Origin: Mactromeris polynyma
Lineage: Eukaryota; Mollusca; Bivalvia; Venerida; Mactridae
Length of the DNA: 64,000 nucleotides
NCBI GenBank assembly: GCA_032209605.1
Contig: JASFXZ010000026.1
Location: 4,712,001-4,776,000, forward strand
Direction of reading: 5' to 3'
The notes under the pieces were generated by a model. The model saw only the letters and a program-made list of their open reading frames with translations, was not told the DNA's origin and made no database searches. The translations under genes were made by a program, and so were the position numbers. This document shows, in pieces, positions 1 through 10,052 of the stretch. Numbering within the stretch: the stretch's first letter is position 1; each line of letters begins with the position of its first letter.

Positions 1-865
1 ATTTCCCACTTTCAATGCAATTTATGGTATATTTGAGTTCAATTGTGACTATATTGATCTAAAATTCATATATAATGTGTGATATTCTCTGTTTTGAATG
101 CAATTAGTGAGGAAAATAGAGTTCACCTTTTGATTACATTGGCCTAATATACCTAAAGAATATGCACAATTTCCCACTTTCAATGCAATTGATGGGTATA
201 TTGGAGTGCAATTGTGACTTGATTGACCTAAAATTCATATATAATATGTTATATTCACTGTTTTGAATGCAATTAGTGAGTAAAATAGAGTACCCCTGTT
301 GATAATATTGACCTTAGATACCAAAAGAATATGCACTATTTCCCACTTATAATGCAATTTATGGTATATTTGAGTTCATTTTTGAATATATTGACCACAA
401 ATTCATATATAATGTGTGATATTCACTGTTTTGAATGCAATTAGTGAGGAAAATAGAGTTCACCTTTTGATTACACTGACCCAATATACCTAAATAATAT
501 ACACAATTTACAACTTACAATGCAATTTATGGGTATATTTGTGTTCATTTGTGAATATACTGACCTAAAATGCATATATAATATGTTATATTCACTCTTT
601 TGAATGCAGTTAGTGAGTAAAATAGAGTTCCCCTGTTGATAATATTGACCTAATGTACCTATAGAATATGCATAATTTTCCACTTTCAATGCAATTTATG
701 GGTAAATTTGAGTTCAAATGTGACTATATTGACCTAAAATTCTTATATAATGTGTGATATTCACTGTTTTGAATGCAATTAGTGAGTAAAATAGAGTTCA
801 CCTTTTAATTACATTGACCTAATATACCTAAATAATATGCACAATTTACAACTTTCAATGCAATT
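1..865. repeat. First copy of a block repeated 2,530 bp downstream
   Basis: About five monomers that match 2531-3394 with scattered substitutions and one small indel (CTGTTGATAATATTG near 296, CTGTTGTGATATTG near 2826). Both begin with monomers carrying TGACTATATTGATCT and continue through one with GACCACAAATTC. The match stops at about 865, where this copy continues with CAATTTATGG monomers and the other with CAATTGATGGG monomers. The window opens inside this block, so its true left edge is not visible. Confidence 0.85.
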
Positions 866-2530
866 TATGGTATATTTGAGTTCAATTGTGCATACATGGA
901 CCTAAAATTCATATATAATATGTTATATTCACTGTTTTGAATGCAATTAGTGAGTAAAATAGAGTACCCCTGTTGATAATATTGACCTAATATACCTAAA
1001 GAATATGCACTATTTCCCACTTTCAATGCAATTGATGGTATATTTGAGTTCAATTGTGCATTTATTGACCTAAAATTCATATATAATATGTTATATTCAC
1101 TGTTTTGAATGCAATTAGTTAGTAAAATAGAGTTCCCCTGTTGATAATATTGACCTAATAGACCTATATAATATGCACAATTTACAACTTTCAATGCAAT
1201 TTATGGTATATTTGAGTTAAATTGTGCATACATGGACCTAAAATTCATATATAATATGTTATATTCACTGTTTTGAATGCAATTAGTGAGTAAAATAGAG
1301 TACCCCTGTTGATAATATTGACCTAATATACCTATAGAATATGCACTATTTCCCACTTTCAATGCAATTTATGGTATATTTGAGTTCAATTGTGCATATA
1401 TTGACCAAAAATTAATATATAATATGTTATATTCACTGTTTTGAATGCAATTAGTGAGTAAAATAGAGTACCCCTGTTGATAATATTGACCTAATATACC
1501 TATAGAATATGCACTATTTCCCACTTTCAATGCAATTTATGGTATATTTGAGTTCAATTGTGCATATATTGACCTAAAATTCATATATAATATGTTATAT
1601 TCACTGTTTTGAATGCAATTAGTGAGTAAAATAGAGTAACCCTGTTGATAATATTGACCTTATATACCTAAATAATATGCACTATTTCCCACTTTCAATG
1701 CAATTGATGGTATATTTGTGTTCATTTGTGAATATACTGACCTAAAATGCATATATAATAGGTTATATTCACTGTTTTGAATGCAGTTAGTGAGTAAAAT
1801 AGAGTCCCCTGTTGATAATATTGACCTAATGTACCTATAGAATATGCACTATTTCCCACTTTCAATGCAATTGATGGTATATTTGAGTTCAATTGTGCAT
1901 ATATTGACCTAAAATTCATATATAATATGTTATATTCACTGTTTTGAATGCAATTAGTGAGTTAAATAGAGTTCCCCTGTTGATAATATTGACCTAATAT
2001 ACCTAAATAATATGCACAATTTACAACTTTCAATTCAATTTATGGTATATTTGAGTTCAATTGTGGATCTATTGACCTAAAAGTCATACATAATTTGTTA
2101 GATTTACTATATTTGTATTTGAATGCAATTAGTGAGTAAAATAGAGTACACATTTTGATTACATTGACCTATTATACCTAAATAATATGCACAATTTACA
2201 ACTTACAATGCAATTTATGGGTATATTTGTGTTCATTTGTGAATATACTGACCTAAAATTCATATATAATGTGTGATATTCACTCTTTTGAATGCAATAA
2301 GTGAGGAAAATAGAGTTCACCTTTTGATTACATTGACCTTATATAACTAAAGAATATGCACAATTTTCCACTTTCAATGCAATTGATGGGTATATTTGAG
2401 TGCATTGTGATTATATTGACCTAAAATTCATATATAATATGTTATATTCACTGTTTTGAATGCAATTAGTGAGTAAAATAGAGTAACCCTGTTGATAATA
2501 TTGACCTTATATACCTAAATAATATGCACT
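866..2530. repeat. Run of mostly 168-bp monomers without spacer
   Basis: About ten head-to-tail monomers. Several are close to the commonest type (GTGCATATATTGACC with GAGTACCCCTGTTG). Monomers with TGCATACATGGACC occur near 887 and 1228. A longer type with TTTACTATATTTGTATTTG lies near 2104. No gene or non-satellite sequence is visible. Confidence 0.85.
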
Positions 2531-3394
2531 ATTTCCCACTTTCAATGCAATTTATGGTATATTTGAGTTCAATTGTGACTATATTGATCTAAAATTCATA
2601 TATAATGTGTGATATTCTCTGTTTTGAATGCAATTAGTGAGGAAAATAGAGTTCACCTTTTGATTACATTGGCCTAATATACCTAAAGAATATGCACAAT
2701 TTCCCACTTTCAATGCAATTGATGGGTATATTGGAGTGCATTTGTGACTATATTTACCTAAAATTCATATATAATATGTTATATTCACTGTTTTGAATGC
2801 AATTAGTGAGTAAAATAGAGTACCCCTGTTGTGATATTGACCTTAGATACCAAAAGAATATGCACTATTTCCCACTTATAATGCAATTTATGGTATATTT
2901 GAGTTCATTCTTGAATATATTGACCACAAATTCATATATAATGTGTGATATTCACTGTTTTGAATGCAATTAGTGAGGAAAATAGAGTTCACCTTTTGAT
3001 TACACTGACCCAATATACCTAAATAATATGAACAATTTACAACTTACAATGCAATTTATGGGTATATTTGTGTTCATTTGTGAATATACTGACCTAAAAT
3101 GCATATATAATATGTTATATTCACTGTTTTGAATGCAGTTAGTGAGTAAAATAGAGTTCCCCTGTTGATAATATTGACCTAATGTACCTATAGAATATGC
3201 ATAATTTTCCACTTTCAATGCAATTTATGGGTAAATTTGAGTTCAAATGTGACTATATTGACCTAAAATTAATATATAATGTGTGATATTCACTGTTTTG
3301 AATGCAATTAGTGAGTAAAATAGAGTTCACCTTTTGATTACATTGACCTAATATACCTAAATAATATGCACAATTTACAACTTTCAATGCAATT
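2531..3394. repeat. Second copy of the 2,530-bp-spaced block
   Basis: Repeats 1-865 at an offset of 2,530 bp, then 2,529 after a one-base indel. The offset is close to fifteen monomers plus the roughly 10-bp insertion of the long subtype, as expected for duplication by unequal exchange. The two copies have diverged by scattered point changes, so this duplication is older than the 28-kb one. Confidence 0.85.
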
Positions 3395-4221
3395 GATGGG
3401 TATATTTGAGTGCATTTGTGACTATATTGACCTAAAATTCATATGTAATATGTTATATTCAATGTTTTGAATGCAATTAGAGAGTAAAATAGAGTACCCC
3501 TGTTGATAGTATTAACCTTAGATACCTAAAGAATAGGCACTATTTCCCACTTTCAATGCAATATATGGTATATTTGAGTTCATTTGTGGATCTATTGACC
3601 TAAAAGTCATACATAATTTGTTAGATTTACTACATTTGTATTTGAATGCAATTAGTGAGTAAAATAGAGTTCACATTTTGATTACATTGACCTAATATAC
3701 CTATATAATATGCACAATTTACAACTTACAATGCAATTTAGGGGTATATTTGTGTACATTTGTGAATATACTGACCTAAAATTCATATTTAATGTGTGAT
3801 ATTCACTGTTTTGAATGCAATTAGTGAGGAAAATAGAGTTCACCTTTTGATTACATTGACCTAATATACCTAAAGAATATGCACAATTTTCCACTTTCAA
3901 TGCAATTGATGGGTATATTTGAGTGCATTTGTGACTCTATTGACCTAAAATTCATATATAATATGTTATATTCACTGTTTTGAATGCAATTAGTGAGTAA
4001 AATAGAGTACCCCTGTTGATAATATTGACCTAATATACCTATAGAATATGCACTATTTCCCACTTTCAATGCAATTTATGGTATATTTGAGTTCAATTGT
4101 GCATATATTGACCTAAAATTCATATATAATATGTTATATTCACTGTTTTGAATGCAATTAGTGAGGAAAATAGAGTACCCCTGATGATAATATTGACCTA
4201 ATATACCTATAGAATATGCAC
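3395..4221. repeat. Mixed monomers resembling the right part of the main HOR
   Basis: This stretch carries the series found before the left flank of spacers in other HORs: a monomer with GATAGTATTAACC, a long monomer with ACTACATTTGTATTTG near 3630, one with TTTAGGGGTATATTTG near 3737, then common monomers. The equivalent in the 11.4-kb-terminated HOR is about 10080-10790. It shows that 1-5660 belongs to the same HOR family even though its start lies outside the window. Confidence 0.75.
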
Positions 4222-5276
4222 TATTTCCCACTTTCAATGCAATTTATTGTATATTTGAGTTCATTTTTGAATATATTGAGCACAAATTCATATACACCTA
4301 AATAATATGCACAATTTTCCAGTTTCAATGCAATTGATGGGTATATTTGAGTGCATTTGTGAATATACTGACCTAAAATTCATATATAATGTGTTATATT
4401 TACTATTTTGAATGCAATAAGTGGGGAAAGTAGAGTTCACTTGTTTTATTATATTGACCTAATATACCTATAGAATATGCACTATTTCCCACTTTCAATG
4501 CAATTTATTGTATATTTGAGTTCAGTTTTTAATATATTGACCACAAATTCATATACACCTAAAGAATATGCACAATTTTCCAGTTTCAATGCAATTGATG
4601 GGTATATTTGAGTGCATTTGTGGATCTATTGACCTAAAAGTCATACATAATTTGTTATATTTACTACATTTGTATTTGAATGCAATTAGTGAGTAAAATA
4701 GAGTACCCCTGTTGATAATATTGACCTTATATACCTATAGAATATGCACTATTTCCCACTTTCAATGCAATTTATTGTATATTTGAGTTCATTTTTGAAT
4801 ATATTGACCACAACTTCATATACACCTAAAGAATATGCACAATTTTCCAGTTTCAATGCAATTGATGGGTATATTTGAGTGCATTTGTGAATATACTGAC
4901 CTAAAATTCATATATAATGTGTTATATTTACTATTTTGAATGCAATAAGTGGGGAAAGTAGAGTTCACTTGTTTTATTATATTGACCTAATATACCTATA
5001 GAATATGCACTATTTCCCACTTTCAATGCAATTTATTGTATATTTGAGTTCAATTTTGAATATATTGACCACAAATTCATATACACCTAAAGAATATGCA
5101 CAATTTTCCAGTTTCAATGCAATTGATGGGTATATTTGAGTGCATTTGTGGATCTATTGACCTAAAAGTCATACATAATTTGTTATATTTACTACATTTG
5201 TATTTGAATGCAATTAGTGAGTAAAATAGAGTACCCCTGTTGATAATATTGACCTTATATACCTAAATAATATGCA
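4222..5276. repeat. 528-bp short HOR, two copies, built with half-monomers
   Basis: The landmark CTATTTCCCACTTTC recurs at 4222, 4482, 4749 and 5010, and its variant CTATTTCCCAAGTTC at 5277, so spacing alternates 260/267/261/267 bp. Each 528-bp unit holds two half-length units of about 91 bp (ending CAAATTCATATACACC or a near variant), each followed by one full monomer. One of these full monomers carries AATAAGTGGGGAAAG and the other the long ACTACATTTGTATTTG form. The same building blocks are amplified further at 34.2-39.0 kb. Confidence 0.85.
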
Positions 5277-5660
5277 CTATTTCCCAAGTTCACTGCAATT
5301 TATGGGATATTTGAGTTCATTTTTGAATATATTGACCACAAATTCATATAAAACGTGTTTTATTTACTATTTTGAATGCAATTAGGGAGGAAAATAGAGT
5401 TCACCTTTTGATAACATTGACCTAATAAACCTATAGATTATGTCAAATTTCCTATTTTGAATGCAATTTATGGGTATATGTCAGTCCTTTTGTGAATATA
5501 TTGACATACAATTCATATATAATATGATATATTCACTGTTTTGAATGCAATAAGTAAGGAAAATAGAGTTCCCCTTTTGATTTCATTGACATAATACACC
5601 TAAAGAATATTCACAATTTCCCATTTTCAATGCTGTTTCTGGGTATATTTGAGTACATTT
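5277..5660. repeat. Divergent monomers forming the left flank of the spacer
   Basis: These monomers are more diverged than the rest. Markers are CCCAAGTTCACTGC, AAACGTGTTTTATTTAC (one of few CpGs in the satellite), GATTATGTCAAATTTCC, TATGTCAGTCC and CAATGCTGTTTCTGGG. The same series precedes every spacer copy. A shortened version without the spacer occurs at about 34,645-34,880 and 37,760-38,005. The last monomer is interrupted by the spacer just after GAGTACATTT. Confidence 0.85.
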
Positions 5661-5673
5661 TGCGCATGGTGGA

Positions 5674-5683
5674 CGGAGCTCCG
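5674..5683. other. 10-bp perfect palindrome inside an imperfect hairpin
   Basis: CGGAGCTCCG is self-complementary. It lies partly inside a wider inverted repeat, TTTTGCG (5658-5664) against CGCAAAA (5682-5688), so two alternative stems could form at the left edge of the spacer. It is present in nearly all copies; copy 2 reads TGGAGCTCCG after loss of a CpG. A role in extrusion, protein binding or as a remnant of an element end is inference. Confidence 0.6.
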
Positions 5684-5718
5684 CAAAAACACGCCGTATG
5701 TTGAACATTTAACCGGTT

Positions 5719-5762
5719 CTCACTCGTTGGAAATAAAGAAAATACCCTCACTCGTTGGAAAT
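5719..5762. other. Pair of 16-bp direct repeats with a partial CENP-B-box core
   Basis: CTCACTCGTTGGAAAT occurs at 5719-5734 and 5747-5762, 28 bp apart. The internal TCGTTGGAAA equals ten consecutive positions of the mammalian CENP-B box (YTTCGTTGGAARCGGGA). The CGGG part essential for human CENP-B binding is TAAA in the first copy and TGAA in the second. The pair recurs in every spacer at +58 to +101 from its start. In copies 3, 4, 8 and 9 the bases between the repeats read AATGAAAA rather than AAAGAAAA. Resemblance is seen; binding is not shown. Confidence 0.5.
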
Positions 5763-6390
5763 GAATACTTTGACCATATTAGCCGGTCATTTCACGGTAT
5801 TTGCGGGGCCGAAATGTAGGTCCCAGTTATTGTAAAGCAAGGCGAAGTGTATAATATAACCTACTTCTAGTTCAGTTTGAATACTTTGAGGTACTGTGAA
5901 TATAAATTCTTTACATTTTTACACAACCCTTCATTTAAGAATCATATGATTTATACTATGGAATACGTAATACTAAAAGTGAACAAAAAGAAGAACCATA
6001 TAACCATATAGCTTAAAACATGCTAAGGTTTGCTAAAATAGTTATTAGTTAACTTGAAAGATATGAGATGGGTTTGAAAAATACAATCTGACACAAAATA
6101 GATAAATACACCAACATTCAAATATTAAATGATTATGTATAGAATGTTGTAATCATATTCGTATTTGAATTTTATTAACTACTAAGAATTTCAGATAGCT
6201 AGGCTATATGATCAGATTACTTGAATAAATTTAAGGCTGTGTCTCATTCGAAATATTGTTATGCTCTGGTCCCCAAATATACAACCTGAAATATCAGTTA
6301 AATTCATATATACCATGTTATAATTACTATTTTGAATGCAATTAGTGAGGAAAATAGAGTTCACCTGTTGATTATATTGACTTAATATAC

Positions 6391-6559
6391 CCATAGAATA
6401 TGCACAATTTCCCACTTTCAATGCAATTTATGGGTATATTTGAGTTCAAGTGTGACTATATTGACCCAATATTCATATATAATGTGTTATATTCACCATT
6501 TTGAATGCAATAAGTGTGGAAAAAAGAGTTCACCTGTTGATTATATTGACCTAATATAC
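6391..6559. repeat. Monomer present or absent after the spacer
   Basis: One monomer of about 169 bp, starting CCATAGAATATGCAC and containing GACCCAATATTC and TTCACCATTTTG. It follows spacers 1, 2, 5, 6, 7, 10 and 11. After spacers 3, 4, 8 and 9 it is missing, and GACTTAATATACC joins directly to TAAAAATATGCAC (e.g. near 16742). This gives a simple two-state marker for HOR type. Confidence 0.85.
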
Positions 6560-7058
6560 CTAAAAATATGCACTATTTCCCACTTTCAATGCAATTTATG
6601 TTATATTTGACTTCATTTGTTAATCTATTGACCTAAAAGTCATACTAAATTGTTATATTTACTATTTTGAATGCAATTAGTTAGGAAAATAGAGTTCACC
6701 TTTTGATTAAATTGACCTAATATACCTATAGAATATGCACAATTTTCCAGTTTCAATGCAATTGATGCTATATTTGAGTGCATTTGTGAATATACTGACC
6801 TAAAATTCATATACAAAATGTATAATGTGTTATATTTACTATTTTAAGTGGGGAAAGTAGAGTTCACTTGTTTTATTATATTGACCTAATATACCTAAAG
6901 ACTATGCACAATTTCCCACTTTCAATGCAATTTATGGTATATTTGAGTTCATTTGTGGATCTATTGACCTAAAAGTCATACATAATTTGTTATATTTACT
7001 ACATTTGTATTTGAATTATTTGAATGCAATTAGTGAGTAAAATAGAGTACACATTTTG

Positions 7059-10052
7059 ATTACATTGACCTATTATACCTAAATAATATGCACAATTTAC
7101 AACTTACAATGCAATTTATGGGTATATTTGTGTTCATTTGTGAATATACTGACCTAAAATTCATATATAATGTGTGATATTCACTCTTTTGAATGCAATA
7201 AGTGAGGAAAATAGAGTTCATATTTTGATTACATTGACCTTATATAACTAAAGAATATGCACAATTTTCCACTTTCAATGCAATTGATGGGTATATTTGA
7301 GTGCATTTGTGATTATATTGACCTAAAATTCATATATAATATGTTATATTCACTGTTTTGAATGCAATTAGTGAGTAAAATAGAGTAACCCTGTTGATAA
7401 TATTGACCTTATATACCTAAATAATATGCACTATTTCCCACTTTCAATGCAATTTATGGTATATTTGAGTTCAATTGTGCATATATTGATCTAAAATTCA
7501 TATATAATGTGTGATATTCTCTGTTTTGAATGCAATTAGTGAGGAAAATAGAGTTCACCTTTTGATTACATTGGCCTAATATACCTAAAGAATATGCACA
7601 ATTTCCCACTTTCAATGCAATTGATGGGTATATTGGAGTGCATTTGTGACTTAATTGACCTAAAATTCATATATAATATGTTATATTCACTGTTTTGAAT
7701 GCAATTAGTGAGTAAAATAGAGTACCCCTGTTGATAATATTGACCTAATATACCTATAGAATATGCACTATTTCCCACTTTCAATGCAATTGATGGTATA
7801 TTTGAGTTCAATTGTGCATATATTGACCTAAAATTCATATATAATATGTTATATTCACTGTTTTGAATGCAATTACTGAGTAAAATAGAGTTCCCCTGTT
7901 GATAATATTGACCTAATATACCTAAATAATATGCACAATTTACAACTTTCAATGCAATTTATGGTATATTTGAGTTCAATTGTGCATACATGGACCTAAA
8001 ATTCATATATAATATGTTATTTTCACTGTTTTGAATGCAATTAGTGAGTAAAATAGAGTACCCCTGTTGATAATATTGACCTAATATACCTATAGAATAT
8101 GCACTATTTCCCACTTTCAATGCAATTGATGGTATATTTGAGTTCAATTGTGCATATATTGACCTAAAATTCATATATAATATGTTATATTCACTGTTTT
8201 GAATGCAATTAGTGAGTAAAATAGAGTAACCCTGTTGATAATATTGACCTTATATACCTAAATAATATGCACTATTTCCCACTTTCAATGCAATTGATGG
8301 TATATTTGTGTTCATTTGTGAATATACTGACCTAAAAGTCATATATAATATGTTATATTCACTGTTTTGAATGCAGTTAGTGAGTAAAATAGAGTTCCCC
8401 TGGTACCTATGGAATATGCATAATTTTCCACTTTCAATGCAATTTATGGGTAAATTTGAGTTCAAATGTGACTATATTTACCTAAAATTCATATATAATG
8501 TGTGATATTCACTGTTTTGAATGCAATTAGTGAGTAAAATAGAGTTCACCTTTTGATTACATTGACCTATTATACCTAAATAATATGCACAATTTACAAC
8601 TTACAATGCAATTTATGGGTATATTTGTGTTCATTTGTGAATATACTGACCTAAAATTCATATATAATGTGTGATATTCACTCTTTTGAATGCAATAAGT
8701 GAGGAAAATAGAGTTCATATTTTGATTACATTGACCTTATATAACTAAAGAATATGCACAATTTTCCACTTTCAATGCAATTGATGGGTATATTTGAGTG
8801 CATTTGTGATTATATTGACCTAAAATTCATATATAATATGTTATATTCACTGTTTTGAATGCAATTAGTGAGTAAAATAGAGTAACCCTGTTGATAATAT
8901 TGACCTTATATACCTAAATAATATGCACTATTTCCCACTTTCAATGCAATTTATGGTATATTTGAGTTCAATTGTGCATATATTGATCTAAAATTCATAT
9001 ATAATGTGTGATATTCTCTGTTTTGAATGCAATTAGTGAGGAAAATAGAGTTCACCTTTTGATTACATTGGCCTAATATACCTAAAGAATATGCACAATT
9101 TCCCACTTTCAATGCAATTGATGGGTATATTGGAGTGCATTTGTGACTTAATTGACCTAAAATTCATATATAATATGTTATATTCACTGTTTTGAATGCA
9201 ATTAGTGAGTAAAATAGAGTTCCCCTGTTGATAATATTGACCTAATATTCCTAAATAATATGCACAATTTACAACTTTCAATGCAATTTATGGTATATTT
9301 GAGTTCAATTGTGCATACATGGACCTAAAATTCATATATAATATGTTATATTCACTGTTTTGAATGCAATTAGTGAGTAAAATAGAGTACCCCTGTTGAT
9401 AATATTGACCTAATATACCTATAGAATATGCACTATTTCCCACTTTCAATGCAATTTATGGTATATTTGAGTTCAATTGTGCATATATTGACCTAAAATT
9501 CATATATAATATGTTATATTCACTGTTTTGAATGCAATTAGTGAGTAAAATAGAGTACCCCTGTTGATAATATTGACCTAATATACCTATAGAATATGCA
9601 CTATTTCCCACTTTCAATGCAATTTATGGTATATTTGAGTTCAATTGTGCATATATTGACCTAAAATTCATATATAATATGTTATATTCACTGTTTTGAA
9701 TGCAATTAGTGAGTAAAATAGAGTAACCCTGTTGATAATATTGACCTTATATACCTAAATAATATGCACTATTTCCCACTTTCAATGCAATTGATGGTAT
9801 ATTTGTGTTCATTTGTGAATATACTGACCTAAAAGTCATATATAATATGTTATATTCACTGTTTTGAATGCAGTTAGTGAGTAAAATAGAGTTCCCCTGG
9901 TACCTATGGAATATGCATAATTTTCCACTTTCAATGCAATTTATGGGTAAATTTGAGTTCAAATGTGACTATATTTACCTAAAATTCATATATAATGTGT
10001 GATATTCACTGTTTTGAATGCAATTAGTGAGTAAAATAGAGTTCACCTTTTG
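7059..10052. repeat. 1,497-bp tandem duplication inside HOR 1
   Basis: About 7059-8555 is repeated at about 8556-10052. Exact landmarks include GTTCCCCTGGTACC near 8395 and 9892, and the monomer beginning near 7088 and 8585. The copies are not perfectly collinear. Near 7706 the first has GAGTACCCC followed by an additional monomer, whereas at 9203 the second has GAGTTCCCC and gains its extra monomer further right, which points to later conversion or exchange. The length is nine monomers minus the 19-nt deletion described among the findings. Confidence 0.85.

Larger units (their letters stand above)
5661..6299. repeat. Non-satellite spacer, copy 1
   Basis: A 639-bp sequence with no resemblance to the monomer except at its last ~20 bases. 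It starts at TGCGCATGGTGG and ends before AAATTCATATATACC, where the monomer resumes. Its first 185 bp contain 13 CpGs, the 10-bp palindrome CGGAGCTCCG (5674-5683), the 8-bp palindrome AACCGGTT and a 16-bp direct repeat (5719-5734, 5747-5762). The rest is AT-rich and unique-looking. I find no long reading frame, clear terminal inverted repeat or target-site duplication. Copy 1 alone keeps TACGTA near 5964, where all others read TACATA, and has TAGCTTAAAAC near 6009. The family is unidentified; a domesticated or decayed mobile-element fragment is one possibility. Confidence 0.85.

Noticed and set aside
5837..5866. GAAGT/ACTTC inverted repeat as a terminator or riboswitch stem
   Set aside because: The stem is five base pairs with a 14-nt AT-rich loop and no following T-run. 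This is too weak, and the genome type makes a bacterial terminator unlikely.
5661..6299. Spacer as a recognisable transposon, SINE or retroviral fragment
   Set aside because: I found no coding remnant, convincing terminal inverted repeat, poly-A tail or target-site duplication. GGTTCTCACTC near 5715 only weakly resembles a pol III B box and has no matching A box. Kept as an unidentified spacer.
7566..7952. Minus-strand open frames of 60-128 codons (also at 13323-13709, 18098-18472, 20109-20495, 29134-29520 and many others) as possible genes
   Set aside because: All lie in tandem satellite, repeat the same 56-residue pattern, start and stop at monomer-subtype differences, and have no recognisable domain, signal peptide or expression signal. 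They are a by-product of a 168-bp period.
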